Positions 18,620 through 26,334 of a DNA stretch of 64,000 bases are shown here, one piece after another. Under the pieces are notes generated by a model that did not search any database, had not been told where the DNA came from, and saw only the letters and a list, made by a program, of their open reading frames with translations. Each line of letters opens with the position of its first letter. Position 1 is the first letter of the stretch. Location of the stretch: NCBI GenBank assembly GCA_045576655.1, contig JAZNGW010000018.1, positions 1 to 64,000 on the forward strand, written 5' to 3'. Origin of the DNA: RGIG8745 sp045576655. GTDB lineage: Bacteria; Bacteroidota; Bacteroidia; Bacteroidales; Bacteroidaceae. Made by a program: the position numbers and the translations under genes.

Positions 18620-18742
18620 GAGTGTTAAGTTTTTGAGTTTTTAAGTTTCTAAGTTTTAAGTTATCAGTTTCAGAGAACTCCGAATATTCTGATTATTCCG
18701 ATTACTCCGATTATTCTGAAAACTCCGATTACTCCGACTATC
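18620..18742. repeat. 9-bp word arrays of two types before permease A2
   Basis: 18620-18667 repeats TTAAGTTTT/TGAGTTTTT words. 18678-18742 has at least seven 9-mers of the TCCGATTAT family in phase. The last 25 bases plus CCCCAACAGC match the sequence before permease A1, showing that the gap was duplicated with the gene. Confidence 0.82.
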
Positions 18743-18752
18743 CCCAACAGCA

Positions 18753-20042
18753 ATGAAAATAACCATCAAGCAAACCCTCGCGATGATTCGTGAGAACCGC
18801 CTGTTCACCGGCATCTACATTGCCGGTACGGCACTCGCCATAGCATCGACCACAATCATGGCTATCATCTACTATGTGAAGATAGCCAACATATACCCTG
18901 AGACCAACCGCGATAAGATTTGCTATCTCAACTACATCAAATTCGAGAAGCAGACTATGCTTGTTGAGCACGAGTACGAGGAGGTAGGAAAACTCTTCTC
19001 CAATCAAGGACCTCCGTCAAATAAATATATGAAGATTTTCGACGGACTCAAGAGCGTTGACTTCTACACATTGGTGGAGAGTTACCCTTCGACATACTAC
19101 GCTTCCCCTCTGGGCGAGAGGCGCAAGGTCACTGCTATGGAGCTCCATGTGGACCACAACTTCTTCCGTGTGTACGACTTCCGATTCAAGGAGGGACGTG
19201 CCATCTCCCAAGCTGACTTGGAAAGCAAGACCAATTCGGCGGTCATAACCGACGAACTGGCACGCGGACTCTTCGGCAAGGATACCGGTGTGGTGGGCAG
19301 AGATATTCGTTTCCATCACGACACTCTCCATGTCGTTGGCGTGGTGGAGACTGGCAGCAAACTCGCCCCTCTGTCCTACTCCGACATCTACCGTCCCTTT
19401 ACCAGCGATGAATACCGTGGATCAGCCGTCATAATGCCGAAGGAGGGATACAGTTCAGCCGAAGTAAGTGCCGAACTCAAAGAGACTGTCGACCGTTTCA
19501 ACACGAGCAACAAGGAGGGTGAGAAGATTTCTACATTCCGCTTTCCTATCAGCCATCTGCAAAGTGTCTTCGACACCGGCTACGAAGAAGAGTTTACATG
19601 GGCAGACATCATCCGCAAGTACCTCATCATAGTCCTTGCCCTGCTCCTCGTGCCATCGCTTAACCTGAGCGGAATGATTTCGCGCCGCATGGAAGGACGC
19701 TTGGCTGAAATGGGCATCCGCAAGTCGTTCGGTGCGACAAAGCGCGGACTCCTCACACAAGTGCTGAACGAGAATCTCATCCTCACCGTCATAGGCGGCA
19801 TGGTTGGCCTGCTCATCGCTTGGATGGCAGTATTTCTGTTCCGTTCATCGTTGTTCAACCTCTTCGGCAGAATGCTTGCAGCCGGCGACATACCACTCGT
19901 GACTGGCGAAATGATTTTCTCACCTACGATATTCATCTCGGCATTCCTCGTGTGCGTAGTGCTCAACATCCTCTCCGCCCTCATCCCTGCATGGCTCTCG
20001 CTTCGCAAACCTATAGTGGAGTCGATGAATGAGGAGAGGTAG
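18753..20042 (+). CDS. FtsX/MacB-type ABC permease A2
   Basis: This gene encodes 429 residues with the same plan as permease A1: one N-terminal helix (TGIYIAGTALAIASTTIMAI), a periplasmic domain, and three C-terminal helices. The ends are nearly identical to A1 (IKQTLAMIRENRLFTGIYI; RMEGRLAEMGIRKSFGAT; SLRKPIVESMNEER), while the periplasmic domains have diverged strongly. That fits duplication followed by divergence of the part that meets adaptor or substrate. It is followed by the paralogue of B1, so the unit A2-B2 repeats A1-B1. Confidence 0.88.
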   Translation: MKITIKQTLAMIRENRLFTGIYIAGTALAIASTTIMAIIYYVKIANIYPETNRDKICYLNYIKFEKQTMLVEHEYEEVGKLFSNQGPPSNKYMKIFDGLKSVDFYTLVESYPSTYYASPLGERRKVTAMELHVDHNFFRVYDFRFKEGRAISQADLESKTNSAVITDELARGLFGKDTGVVGRDIRFHHDTLHVVGVVETGSKLAPLSYSDIYRPFTSDEYRGSAVIMPKEGYSSAEVSAELKETVDRFNTSNKEGEKISTFRFPISHLQSVFDTGYEEEFTWADIIRKYLIIVLALLLVPSLNLSGMISRRMEGRLAEMGIRKSFGATKRGLLTQVLNENLILTVIGGMVGLLIAWMAVFLFRSSLFNLFGRMLAAGDIPLVTGEMIFSPTIFISAFLVCVVLNILSALIPAWLSLRKPIVESMNEER

Positions 20043-20050
20043 TAGAAGAA

Positions 20051-20087
20051 GACCCACCCCCAACCCCTCCACAAGGGAGGGGAGGCT
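20051..20087. repeat. REP-like C/G-rich element (intergenic copy)
   Basis: CCCACCCCCAACCCCTCC-ACAA-GGGAGGGGAGG contains a CCCCTCC/GGGAGGGG hairpin. It is the opposite orientation of the copy at 20187-20242 in the next gene's start, giving an inverted pair around the A2/B2 junction. Confidence 0.65.
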
Positions 20088-20095
20088 ATTCTCAT

Positions 20096-20141
20096 AAAGT
20101 CCTTAAAGTCTCTAAGGTCTTTAAAGACCCTAACGACCTTA
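20096..20141. repeat. 9-bp word array (AAGTCCTTA type)
   Basis: Five consecutive 9-mers follow one pattern: AAGTCCTTA, AAGTCTCTA, AGGTCTTTA, AAGACCCTA, ACGACCTTA. The array ends 15 bases before the B2 start codon. Confidence 0.8.
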
Positions 20142-20156
20142 CAAAAACAAGAAACA

Positions 20157-21542
20157 ATGAAAACAAACGACATCAACAAATCATCATACTCCCCTCTCTC
20201 CCAGAGAGGGGCTGGGGGTGAGTCTTGGTTAGGGGTGGGTCTCCTCGCCCTCAAATCCCTGTGGTCACGCCGCAAGCGCAACGTATGGCTATTCCTCGAA
20301 CTCATCCTCGTCACCATACTGTGCTGGGCGGTGCTCGACCCCGTCATCGTGTCCATCTACGACAAGAGTCTTCCGCTCGGATATGACAAAGACCGCTTGT
20401 GTCTCGTCACTCTCGACAACATGGACAACAAAAAGCGTAGCAAGGAGGAAAACAACGAATGTCTCAGCGGACTTAAGATGAAACTCATGCACGACTTCCC
20501 TGAGATTGAACGGATGGCAAACTCCCGCGGCTATCTGCCCACAACTTATATATACGGCACAATGACGTTCTACAACAACACTGTCGTTTCACCGGAAACG
20601 GAGGTGAATGTGTCAATCATGGGGTCAAGTCCTGGCAATCCTATATTCAGCACTTTCGGGATAAAGGTCATTGCTGGCGACCTGACTATTGCCGAACTCG
20701 ACTCTGGTCTGTGGAGCAAAGATGGTTACATTATCTCGCGCAGCACAGCCGAGCAGTACTTCGGTTCGCCCGAAGAAGCAGTGGGCAAAACACTTCACAA
20801 AGTGGACTGGCACACCGGCGCCATTGATGTCAACCTGGGCAGAAGGATTCTCGGAGTCATCGAGAATGTCAAAATCAAAAATTTCAGCCGCAACCGAAAC
20901 TTCATCATCGAGTGTGATGATTATCACGAATACATTTGGAAGGGCAAACTCTCGCTCATTGTACGTCTGAAAGAAGGAGAGAGTGCAGAAAAGTTCCACG
21001 ACAAAATAGCAGACCGCATCAGAGACGGCTATGGTTCGGGTCACTTGGAACTGACCAAGGTGCAGACAATGAGCGACCTCAACAAAGAGAGGGAAGTCAC
21101 CTTCGGCTACACGGAAGTGGTACAGACATATTCCATACTCGCCGTGCTGTTCCTTGCCAACCTCTGCCTCGGAGTGATAGGCTCGTTCTGGTTGCAGACT
21201 AAGCAACGCCGTGGCGAAGTGGGCATCATGCGTTCCTTCGGCGCCACACGAGGTGGAATAGTTCGCCTCATCCTCAGCGAAGCAACGATGCTCACCACGG
21301 CGTCATTTATCATCGGCTGTTTCATCTACCTGCAGTATGCACTGAAGGAAGGACTGTACCTCGGCATCCTCGCCGGTAACGTCGACGAAGGCACAACCTG
21401 GGTGTCCGACTTCAGCCAGCACTTCATCATAACGTCGGTGATAGTCTACTGCGTGATGCTCACCACAGTGCTCATCGGCGCTTACATCCCAGCACGCAGT
21501 CTGAGCCGCATACCGCCAGTGGATGCACTGAGAGTGAGTTAA
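20157..21542 (+). CDS. FtsX/MacB-type ABC permease B2
   Basis: This gene encodes 461 residues, a paralogue of B1. The core LLALKSLWSRRKRNVWLF is followed by a helix (LILVTILCWAVLDPVIV), a periplasmic domain and three C-terminal helices (LAVLFLANLCLGVIGSFWL, TASFIIGCFIYLQYAL, VIVYCVMLTTVLIGAYI). RRGEVGIMRSFGATRGG is the coupling segment. About 25 N-terminal residues (SPLSQRGAGGESWLGVG) are encoded by a REP-like element at 20187-20242 and have no counterpart in ordinary family members. With A2 it forms the second permease pair of the exporter. Confidence 0.87.
   Translation: MKTNDINKSSYSPLSQRGAGGESWLGVGLLALKSLWSRRKRNVWLFLELILVTILCWAVLDPVIVSIYDKSLPLGYDKDRLCLVTLDNMDNKKRSKEENNECLSGLKMKLMHDFPEIERMANSRGYLPTTYIYGTMTFYNNTVVSPETEVNVSIMGSSPGNPIFSTFGIKVIAGDLTIAELDSGLWSKDGYIISRSTAEQYFGSPEEAVGKTLHKVDWHTGAIDVNLGRRILGVIENVKIKNFSRNRNFIIECDDYHEYIWKGKLSLIVRLKEGESAEKFHDKIADRIRDGYGSGHLELTKVQTMSDLNKEREVTFGYTEVVQTYSILAVLFLANLCLGVIGSFWLQTKQRRGEVGIMRSFGATRGGIVRLILSEATMLTTASFIIGCFIYLQYALKEGLYLGILAGNVDEGTTWVSDFSQHFIITSVIVYCVMLTTVLIGAYIPARSLSRIPPVDALRVS
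20187..20242. repeat. REP-like element inside the B2 start
   Basis: CTCCCCTCTCTCCCAGAGAGGGG is a strong hairpin, followed by GCTGGGGGTGAGTC and TTAGGGGTGGG. It is read in frame as SPLSQRGAGGE and lies in inverted orientation to 20051-20087. Confidence 0.65.
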
Positions 21543-21550
21543 AAGTTAAG

Positions 21551-21608
21551 ACTACTCTGAATATTCCGAAGATTCTGATAATTCCGAACACTCTGAAAAC
21601 TCCGATAA
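21551..21608. repeat. 9-bp word array (TCCGAATAT type)
   Basis: In-phase words are ACTCTGAAT, ATTCCGAAG, ATTCTGATA, ATTCCGAAC, ACTCTGAAA and ACTCCGATA. It resembles 17120-17166, and both arrays are followed by AAAACAGAA/AAACCAGAA and a start codon. Confidence 0.8.
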
Positions 21609-21619
21609 AACCAGAAACA

Positions 21620-23194
21620 ATGAATACAACCAACAATAAATTCCTCCCCTCTTGGGGCCGACGCGGAATGAGCGTCGGTTGCGACGACTGCCGGTTTATC
21701 GGCACAAAGGAGTTCCTTTTAGGGGGCTTCCTCTGTCTCCTCCTCCTCTCTCTCCCTCTCTCAGCCCAGCAACCGCGCGAGTTGCGACTGACACTCGACG
21801 AGACCATCACCCTGGCGCGCCGACAGAGCGTGAATGCCGCAGTGGCTCTCAACGAACTGAAGACTGCCTACTGGGAATACCGCTCCTACAAGGCTGATCT
21901 CTTGCCGGAGATGAGTTTGTCGGGCACTATCCCTGCCTACAACAAGCGCTACAACACTTATCAGCGTGAGGACGGCGGCTACTCATACGTTCGCAACGAC
22001 TACATGCAGATGGACGGATCGCTGTCTATCAAGCAGAACATCTGGCTGACGGGCGGAACACTATCCATCAACTCATCGCTCAACTTCCTGCGACAGATGA
22101 CAGGAGGCGACCCCGACAACCGCAACCAGTACATGAGTGTGCCTGTGGCGCTCACTCTGAATCAGCCCATCTTCGGAGTGAACACCACGAAGTGGAACCG
22201 CCGCATAGAGCCCGTGCGCTACAAGGAGGCAAAAGCAAACTTCCTCACAGCAACGGAGAATGTGGCAATGTCGGCCATCAGCCATTTCTTCAATCTGCTG
22301 CTTGCCAAAGAGCGTGTGAGCATCGCACGACAGAACCTTGACAACGCCAAGAAACTCTACGAAGTGGCAAAGGCAAAGCGAGAGATGGGACAGATAAGCG
22401 AGAACGACCTTCTGCAGATGCGTCTCAACCTGCTAAACGAAGAATCGTCGCTCACTGAGAACGAGAGCAGTCTGAAGAGCAACATGTTTGCCCTGCGCTC
22501 CTTCCTGTCCATCGACGACGATGTCGACATAGTACCGATTCTGCCCGATAGCGTCCCTGAGGTGAACATCAAGTACGAAGACGTGCTCGACCATGCCTTG
22601 CGCAACAACGCTTTTGCAAGCAACATACGCCGCCGGCAGTTGCAGGCAGACTATTCGGTAGCAATGGCGAAGGGCAATCTGCGCCAGGTCACCCTGCATG
22701 CCCAGGTAGGATTCACAGGAACGTCGCGCACCATGCGCACCGCCTACGACAACCTAAAGGACAACCAGATAGTGCAGGTAGGAGTGAGCATTCCGCTCGT
22801 CGACTGGGGAAAGCGTCGCGGACAGGTCAAGGTGGCAGAGAGCAACCGAGAAGTGACCAAGAGCCGCCTCAAACAGGAGACGGCAAACTTCCATCAGGAC
22901 CTGTTCATCCTAACAGAGCAGTTCAACAACCAGAGCCGCCAGCTCAACATAGCTAAAGAGGCCGACCGCATTGCCGAGAAGCGATACAAGACCAACGTGG
23001 AGACGTTCATGATCGGAAAAATAAGCACCCTCGACCTCAACGACGCCCAGACCTCGAAAGACCAGGCACGGCAGAACCGCATCAGCGAACTCTTCTCCTA
23101 CTGGTACTATTACTACCAGTTGCGCAGCATCACCCTCTGGGACTTCGCCAACAACTGCGACATCAATGCTGACATAGATAGGATTGTAAGGTAA
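21620..23194 (+). CDS. TolC-like outer-membrane efflux protein
   Basis: This gene encodes 524 residues. Two OEP-type halves with long coiled helices are visible (RQSVNAAVALNELKTAYWEY, ARQNLDNAKKLYEVAKAKRE, QLNIAKEADRIAEKRYKTN), ending in FANNCDINADIDRIVR. The signal sequence (FLLGGFLCLLLLSLPLSAQ) begins only at about residue 32. The preceding stretch is encoded by a REP-like element and a CCGACGC/GCGTCGG hairpin (21658-21678), giving an unusually long n-region; the ATG at 21668 is the only later start. It provides the outer-membrane exit for the HlyD/ABC exporter upstream and is the last structural gene of that operon. Confidence 0.88.
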   Translation: MNTTNNKFLPSWGRRGMSVGCDDCRFIGTKEFLLGGFLCLLLLSLPLSAQQPRELRLTLDETITLARRQSVNAAVALNELKTAYWEYRSYKADLLPEMSLSGTIPAYNKRYNTYQREDGGYSYVRNDYMQMDGSLSIKQNIWLTGGTLSINSSLNFLRQMTGGDPDNRNQYMSVPVALTLNQPIFGVNTTKWNRRIEPVRYKEAKANFLTATENVAMSAISHFFNLLLAKERVSIARQNLDNAKKLYEVAKAKREMGQISENDLLQMRLNLLNEESSLTENESSLKSNMFALRSFLSIDDDVDIVPILPDSVPEVNIKYEDVLDHALRNNAFASNIRRRQLQADYSVAMAKGNLRQVTLHAQVGFTGTSRTMRTAYDNLKDNQIVQVGVSIPLVDWGKRRGQVKVAESNREVTKSRLKQETANFHQDLFILTEQFNNQSRQLNIAKEADRIAEKRYKTNVETFMIGKISTLDLNDAQTSKDQARQNRISELFSYWYYYYQLRSITLWDFANNCDINADIDRIVR

Positions 23195-23214
23195 GTCAAG
23201 AGTCAAGAATTAAA

Positions 23215-23290
23215 CGAGCCCTCAAAAAAATATTAACGAGCCCTCAAAAATTTATCAACGAGCGCTCGTTCGTTTACCAATGAGCGCTCA
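23215..23290. repeat. Array of four dyads at exactly 22-bp spacing (core GAGCSCTC)
   Basis: Units read AACGAGCCCTC, AACGAGCCCTC, AACGAGCGCTCGTT and AATGAGCGCTCATT. Dyad centres are at 23219.5, 23241.5, 23263.5 and 23285.5, exactly 22 bp apart, with AT-rich linkers. The same core and spacing occur at 32818-32914. It lies between the TolC-like gene and the regulator promoter. Confidence 0.85.
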
Positions 23291-23371
23291 TTTAATTTAA
23301 CAAAACGCCAAGCAGCAAAAAACGAACGGTGCAGCGTTTACTAATCCTTACGACTAAAAGCATACGCTAAC

Positions 23372-23435
23372 TTGCCGATATCGGCAAAAAAGACTATCTT
23401 TAAACAACTTTTCTAAGAAAACTTGCCGATAGGCA
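23372..23435 (+). promoter_or_regulatory. Dyads and -7 box upstream of the response regulator
   Basis: TTGCCGATATCGGCAA (23372-23387) is a perfect 16-bp palindrome of the same length and CCG-N4-CGG layout as the first dyad before the efflux operon. A -7-like TATCTTTA follows at 23395-23402, and a shorter half-related TGCC-GATA-GGCA lies at 23424-23435, 20 bases before the start codon. The arrangement suggests autoregulation, which is inference. Confidence 0.55.
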
Positions 23436-23455
23436 CACTTCATTAACCACAAGCA

Positions 23456-24829
23456 ATGATTCTTGTAATTGACGACGACAGAGCCATACGCTCATCACTG
23501 ACCTACATACTGGAACGCAACGGCTACGAGACGAAGAACGCCGAGGGTCCGGAACGTGCTATGGAGATTGTGCGCAATGAGGCTCCACAGCTCATACTGA
23601 TGGACATGAACTTCTCGCTCTCGACCGACGGTGAGGAGGGACTGACACTGCTCAAACAAGTAAAACTGTTCTGCCCCGACACCCCCGTGATTCTTATGAC
23701 GGCATGGGGCAACATCGACCTGGCTGTGCGGGGTATGCGTGCCGGTGCGTTCGACTTCATCACAAAGCCTTGGAACAACGCCGCACTGATGCAACGAGTG
23801 GAGACGGCACTGGAGACTGGCCCCTCCCCAACCCTCCCCGTAAGAGAGGGAGCTAAAAGCAAAAAGAACAACGTTCCTCCCCTTCTGGGGGAGGCTGGGA
23901 GGGGGCTGCCCATCATCGGCAAATCTGCCGCACTGCGTGAAGTGCTCGACACGGTGGAACGCATAGCCAAGACTAACGCTCCAGTACTCATCACAGGTGA
24001 GAGCGGAACGGGCAAGGAACTCATTGCCGAAGCCATACACAAGAGCAGTCTGCGAAGCGACAAACCGTTTGTGAAGGTAAACCTCGGAGGCATATCGAGT
24101 TCGCTGTTCGAGAGCGAGATGTTCGGCCACAAGAAAGGGGCTTTCACCGATGCCTACAACGACAGGAAGGGACGTTTCGAGTTGGCTGACGGAGGAACGA
24201 TATTCCTCGACGAGATAGGTGAACTGGAACTGCCGAGCCAAGTGAAACTCCTCAGAGTGCTTCAGGACATGACCTACGAGGTGCTGGGCGACAGCCGTCA
24301 GAGACGAACCGACGTGAGAGTGGTGTGCGCCACAAATGCTGACCTGACCACCATGGTAGCAGAACGTACCTTCCGCGAAGACCTCTACTACCGCATCAAC
24401 CTCATAACCATACATCTGCCGGCACTGCGCGAGCGAACTGAGGACATACCGCTACTGGTGCGTCACTTTGCCGACAAGGCTTGCGAGCAGAACGGGCTGG
24501 AACGTGTGGAAATCACTCCCGATGCCATGAACTACCTGAAGACTCTGCCCTACCCTGGCAACATCCGTGAACTTAAAGGGCTGGTGGAGCGCACCATGCT
24601 GATGAATCAGGGCAGGACACTCACGAAGAAAGAATTTGAAGCGCGCCTCACGGCATCGCCTTCCGCAACGGAGAGCGTCGTGGCAAGCGGTTCGATAGAA
24701 GATGCGGAACGCACACTCATCATCAATGCCATAGATAAATATCAAGGTAACATGTCGAAGGTGGCATCAGCACTTGGCATCAGCCGAGGCGCACTCTACC
24801 GCCGACTGGAAAAGTATGGAATTAAATAA
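23456..24829 (+). CDS. Sigma54-dependent response regulator (NtrC family)
   Basis: This gene encodes 457 residues. The receiver domain spans 1-120, with acidic pocket DDD at 6-8, phosphoacceptor Asp50 (ILMDMN) and Lys104 in TKPW. The AAA+ domain spans about 152-390: Walker A GESGTGKE, then the sigma54-contact loop as GAFTDA (228-233) instead of GAFTGA, Walker B GGTIFLDEIGE, and arginine-finger region FREDLYYRIN. A Fis-type helix-turn-helix ends the protein (NMSKVASALGISRGALYRRL). Residues of about 122-150 in the linker come from an inserted REP-like pair. It is paired with the kinase gene downstream and probably activates the -24/-12 promoter at 13557. Confidence 0.92.
   Translation: MILVIDDDRAIRSSLTYILERNGYETKNAEGPERAMEIVRNEAPQLILMDMNFSLSTDGEEGLTLLKQVKLFCPDTPVILMTAWGNIDLAVRGMRAGAFDFITKPWNNAALMQRVETALETGPSPTLPVREGAKSKKNNVPPLLGEAGRGLPIIGKSAALREVLDTVERIAKTNAPVLITGESGTGKELIAEAIHKSSLRSDKPFVKVNLGGISSSLFESEMFGHKKGAFTDAYNDRKGRFELADGGTIFLDEIGELELPSQVKLLRVLQDMTYEVLGDSRQRRTDVRVVCATNADLTTMVAERTFREDLYYRINLITIHLPALRERTEDIPLLVRHFADKACEQNGLERVEITPDAMNYLKTLPYPGNIRELKGLVERTMLMNQGRTLTKKEFEARLTASPSATESVVASGSIEDAERTLIINAIDKYQGNMSKVASALGISRGALYRRLEKYGIK
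23821..23907. repeat. Inverted pair of REP-like elements inside the regulator's reading frame
   Basis: 23821-23854 (CCCCTCCCCAACCCTCCCC...GAGAGGGAG) and 23875-23907 (CCTCCCC...GGGGGAGGCTGGGAGG) are copies in opposite orientation separated by about 20 A-rich bases. Read in frame they give PSPTLPVREG and PPLLGEAGRG, low-complexity peptide between receiver and AAA+ domains, with no frameshift. Confidence 0.75.
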
Positions 24830-24830
24830 G

Positions 24831-24975
24831 AAGGGAGTTAATGAGAAGTTAAAAGAGGAAGTTAACAAGGACGTTTCCTTGAACAGACTCTTTTCTGCAT
24901 CATCCCCCAATTTAACTTCCTCACCTTAACTTCTTTGCGTAGCAATAACTCCTATAAAGTAACTCCTTAAAAGAA
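24831..24975 (+). other. Gap between regulator and kinase genes with inverted word repeats
   Basis: The left half holds GAAGGGAGTTAATGAGAAGTTAAAAGAGGAAGTTAA-like words and the right half their complement type (TTAACTTCC, CACCTTAAC, TTCTTTGCG, AACTCC). The mRNA could fold into a long imperfect stem. No promoter box is visible, so the kinase is probably cotranscribed. Confidence 0.55.
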
Positions 24976-26265
24976 ATGAAACTCATCCACTTCTTCATAA
25001 TCTTCGCCGTTCTCATCGGGGCATCGTTGGGAGTGACCATCATTGCCACAAAGGATGAGCCTACCACACTGCTCTATGTGGCGGAAGGTCTCTGTGTGGT
25101 GGCATTGCTGTTTCTCCTCTATTTCTACCGGAAGGTCATGCGTCCAATCAAGTCAATAAGCAGCGGTATGGAACTGCTGATGGAGCAGGACCTGACAACA
25201 AGACTGACCACTGTGGGACAGAAAGAAACGGACAGAATAGTGAGGGTGTTCAACCGTCTGCTCGACAAACTCAAGGACGAGCATCTGCGACTCAGCGAGC
25301 ATAACAACTTCCTTGACCTTCTCATCGACGCATCGCCAATGGGTGTGGTTATGCTCGACCTCAGTGGCAATATCACCAGCGCCAACAATGCCGCACTGGA
25401 TTTCCTCGACATAAAGTCGGCTGAGACGATCAAGGGCAAGAAGATTGGTGAGTTTGACTCACTGCTTGCCAAGGAGATAGGCAAGATGGAGCGCGAAACC
25501 ACACAGACGTTCCGCCTCGGAAGTTCCGCCATATACCGATGCTCCCACCTCAGTTTCCTTGACCGCGGCTTTCACCATCCGTTCATTCTCATAGAAAGTC
25601 TCACGCAGGAAGTGCTCGAAGCGGAGAAGAAAGCCTACGGAAAGGTGATCCGCATGATGGCTCACGAGGTGAACAACAACGTGTCAGGCATAACATCCTT
25701 ACTCGAAAGCATGGACGGACTGCCCGAAGAACTTGCACAAGTGTGTTCAGACCGCTGTTTCGCCATGAGCCGTTTCATCACTCGATTTGCCGACGTGGTG
25801 AAGATACCCGAACCGGTGTTCACCCAAATGCCTATAAACGACATTGTGGACAACTGCCACGTATTTCTCGAAACCCTCTGCGTAAAACACGGAGCAGGAC
25901 TGCGCCTCAACCTCTGCGAGAAGAATCCGATGGTAAAAGCCGACAGTACGCTATTGGAACAAGCGTTGGTGAACATCGTGAAAAACTCTGCCGAAAGCAT
26001 CGGCATGAGAACCGACAAGACCCAGCAAGGATTAGTTGAGATAAGCACTCACGCTGACGGTTCGCTAATAGTAACGGACAACGGCATTGGCATATCAGAA
26101 GAAGTGGCGCACAACCTCTTCACCCCATTCTACTCCTCAAAGCCAAACGGACAGGGCATCGGCATGATGATTGTGAGAGAGATTCTCAGCAAGCACCAAT
26201 GCACCTACTCACTACGTACTGATACCGACGGTCTGACCCGCTTCCGCATTACTTTCAGCATATAA
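24976..26265 (+). CDS. Membrane sensor histidine kinase (HAMP-PAS-HisKA-HATPase)
   Basis: This gene encodes 429 residues. Two helices near the N-terminus (FFIIFAVLIGASLGVTII, LYVAEGLCVVALLFLLYFY) enclose only a short loop, so sensing is probably intramembrane or by a partner. A HAMP-like linker (IKSISSGMELLMEQDLT) is followed by a PAS domain at about 115-200 (LLIDASPMGVVMLDLSGNI). The H-box is MMAHEVNNNVSGI, the N-box NIVKNSAESI, G1 is DNGIGI and G2 is GQGIGM. It should phosphorylate the NtrC-type regulator encoded just upstream. It ends at a bidirectional terminator shared with the GH95 gene. Confidence 0.9.
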   Translation: MKLIHFFIIFAVLIGASLGVTIIATKDEPTTLLYVAEGLCVVALLFLLYFYRKVMRPIKSISSGMELLMEQDLTTRLTTVGQKETDRIVRVFNRLLDKLKDEHLRLSEHNNFLDLLIDASPMGVVMLDLSGNITSANNAALDFLDIKSAETIKGKKIGEFDSLLAKEIGKMERETTQTFRLGSSAIYRCSHLSFLDRGFHHPFILIESLTQEVLEAEKKAYGKVIRMMAHEVNNNVSGITSLLESMDGLPEELAQVCSDRCFAMSRFITRFADVVKIPEPVFTQMPINDIVDNCHVFLETLCVKHGAGLRLNLCEKNPMVKADSTLLEQALVNIVKNSAESIGMRTDKTQQGLVEISTHADGSLIVTDNGIGISEEVAHNLFTPFYSSKPNGQGIGMMIVREILSKHQCTYSLRTDTDGLTRFRITFSI

Positions 26266-26269
26266 TACA

Positions 26270-26307
26270 AGGGTGTATCAAAATGATTCTGCATTTTGAT
26301 ACACCCT
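26270..26307. terminator. Bidirectional hairpin terminator
   Basis: A 16-bp perfect stem (AGGGTGTATCAAAATG, 26270-26285; complement 26292-26307) with a 6-nt loop lies between convergent genes. T-richness on both sides is only moderate, but stem length and position are strong. Confidence 0.85.
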
Positions 26308-26334
26308 CTCATTTCGGCTTATTCTGTATAATCT

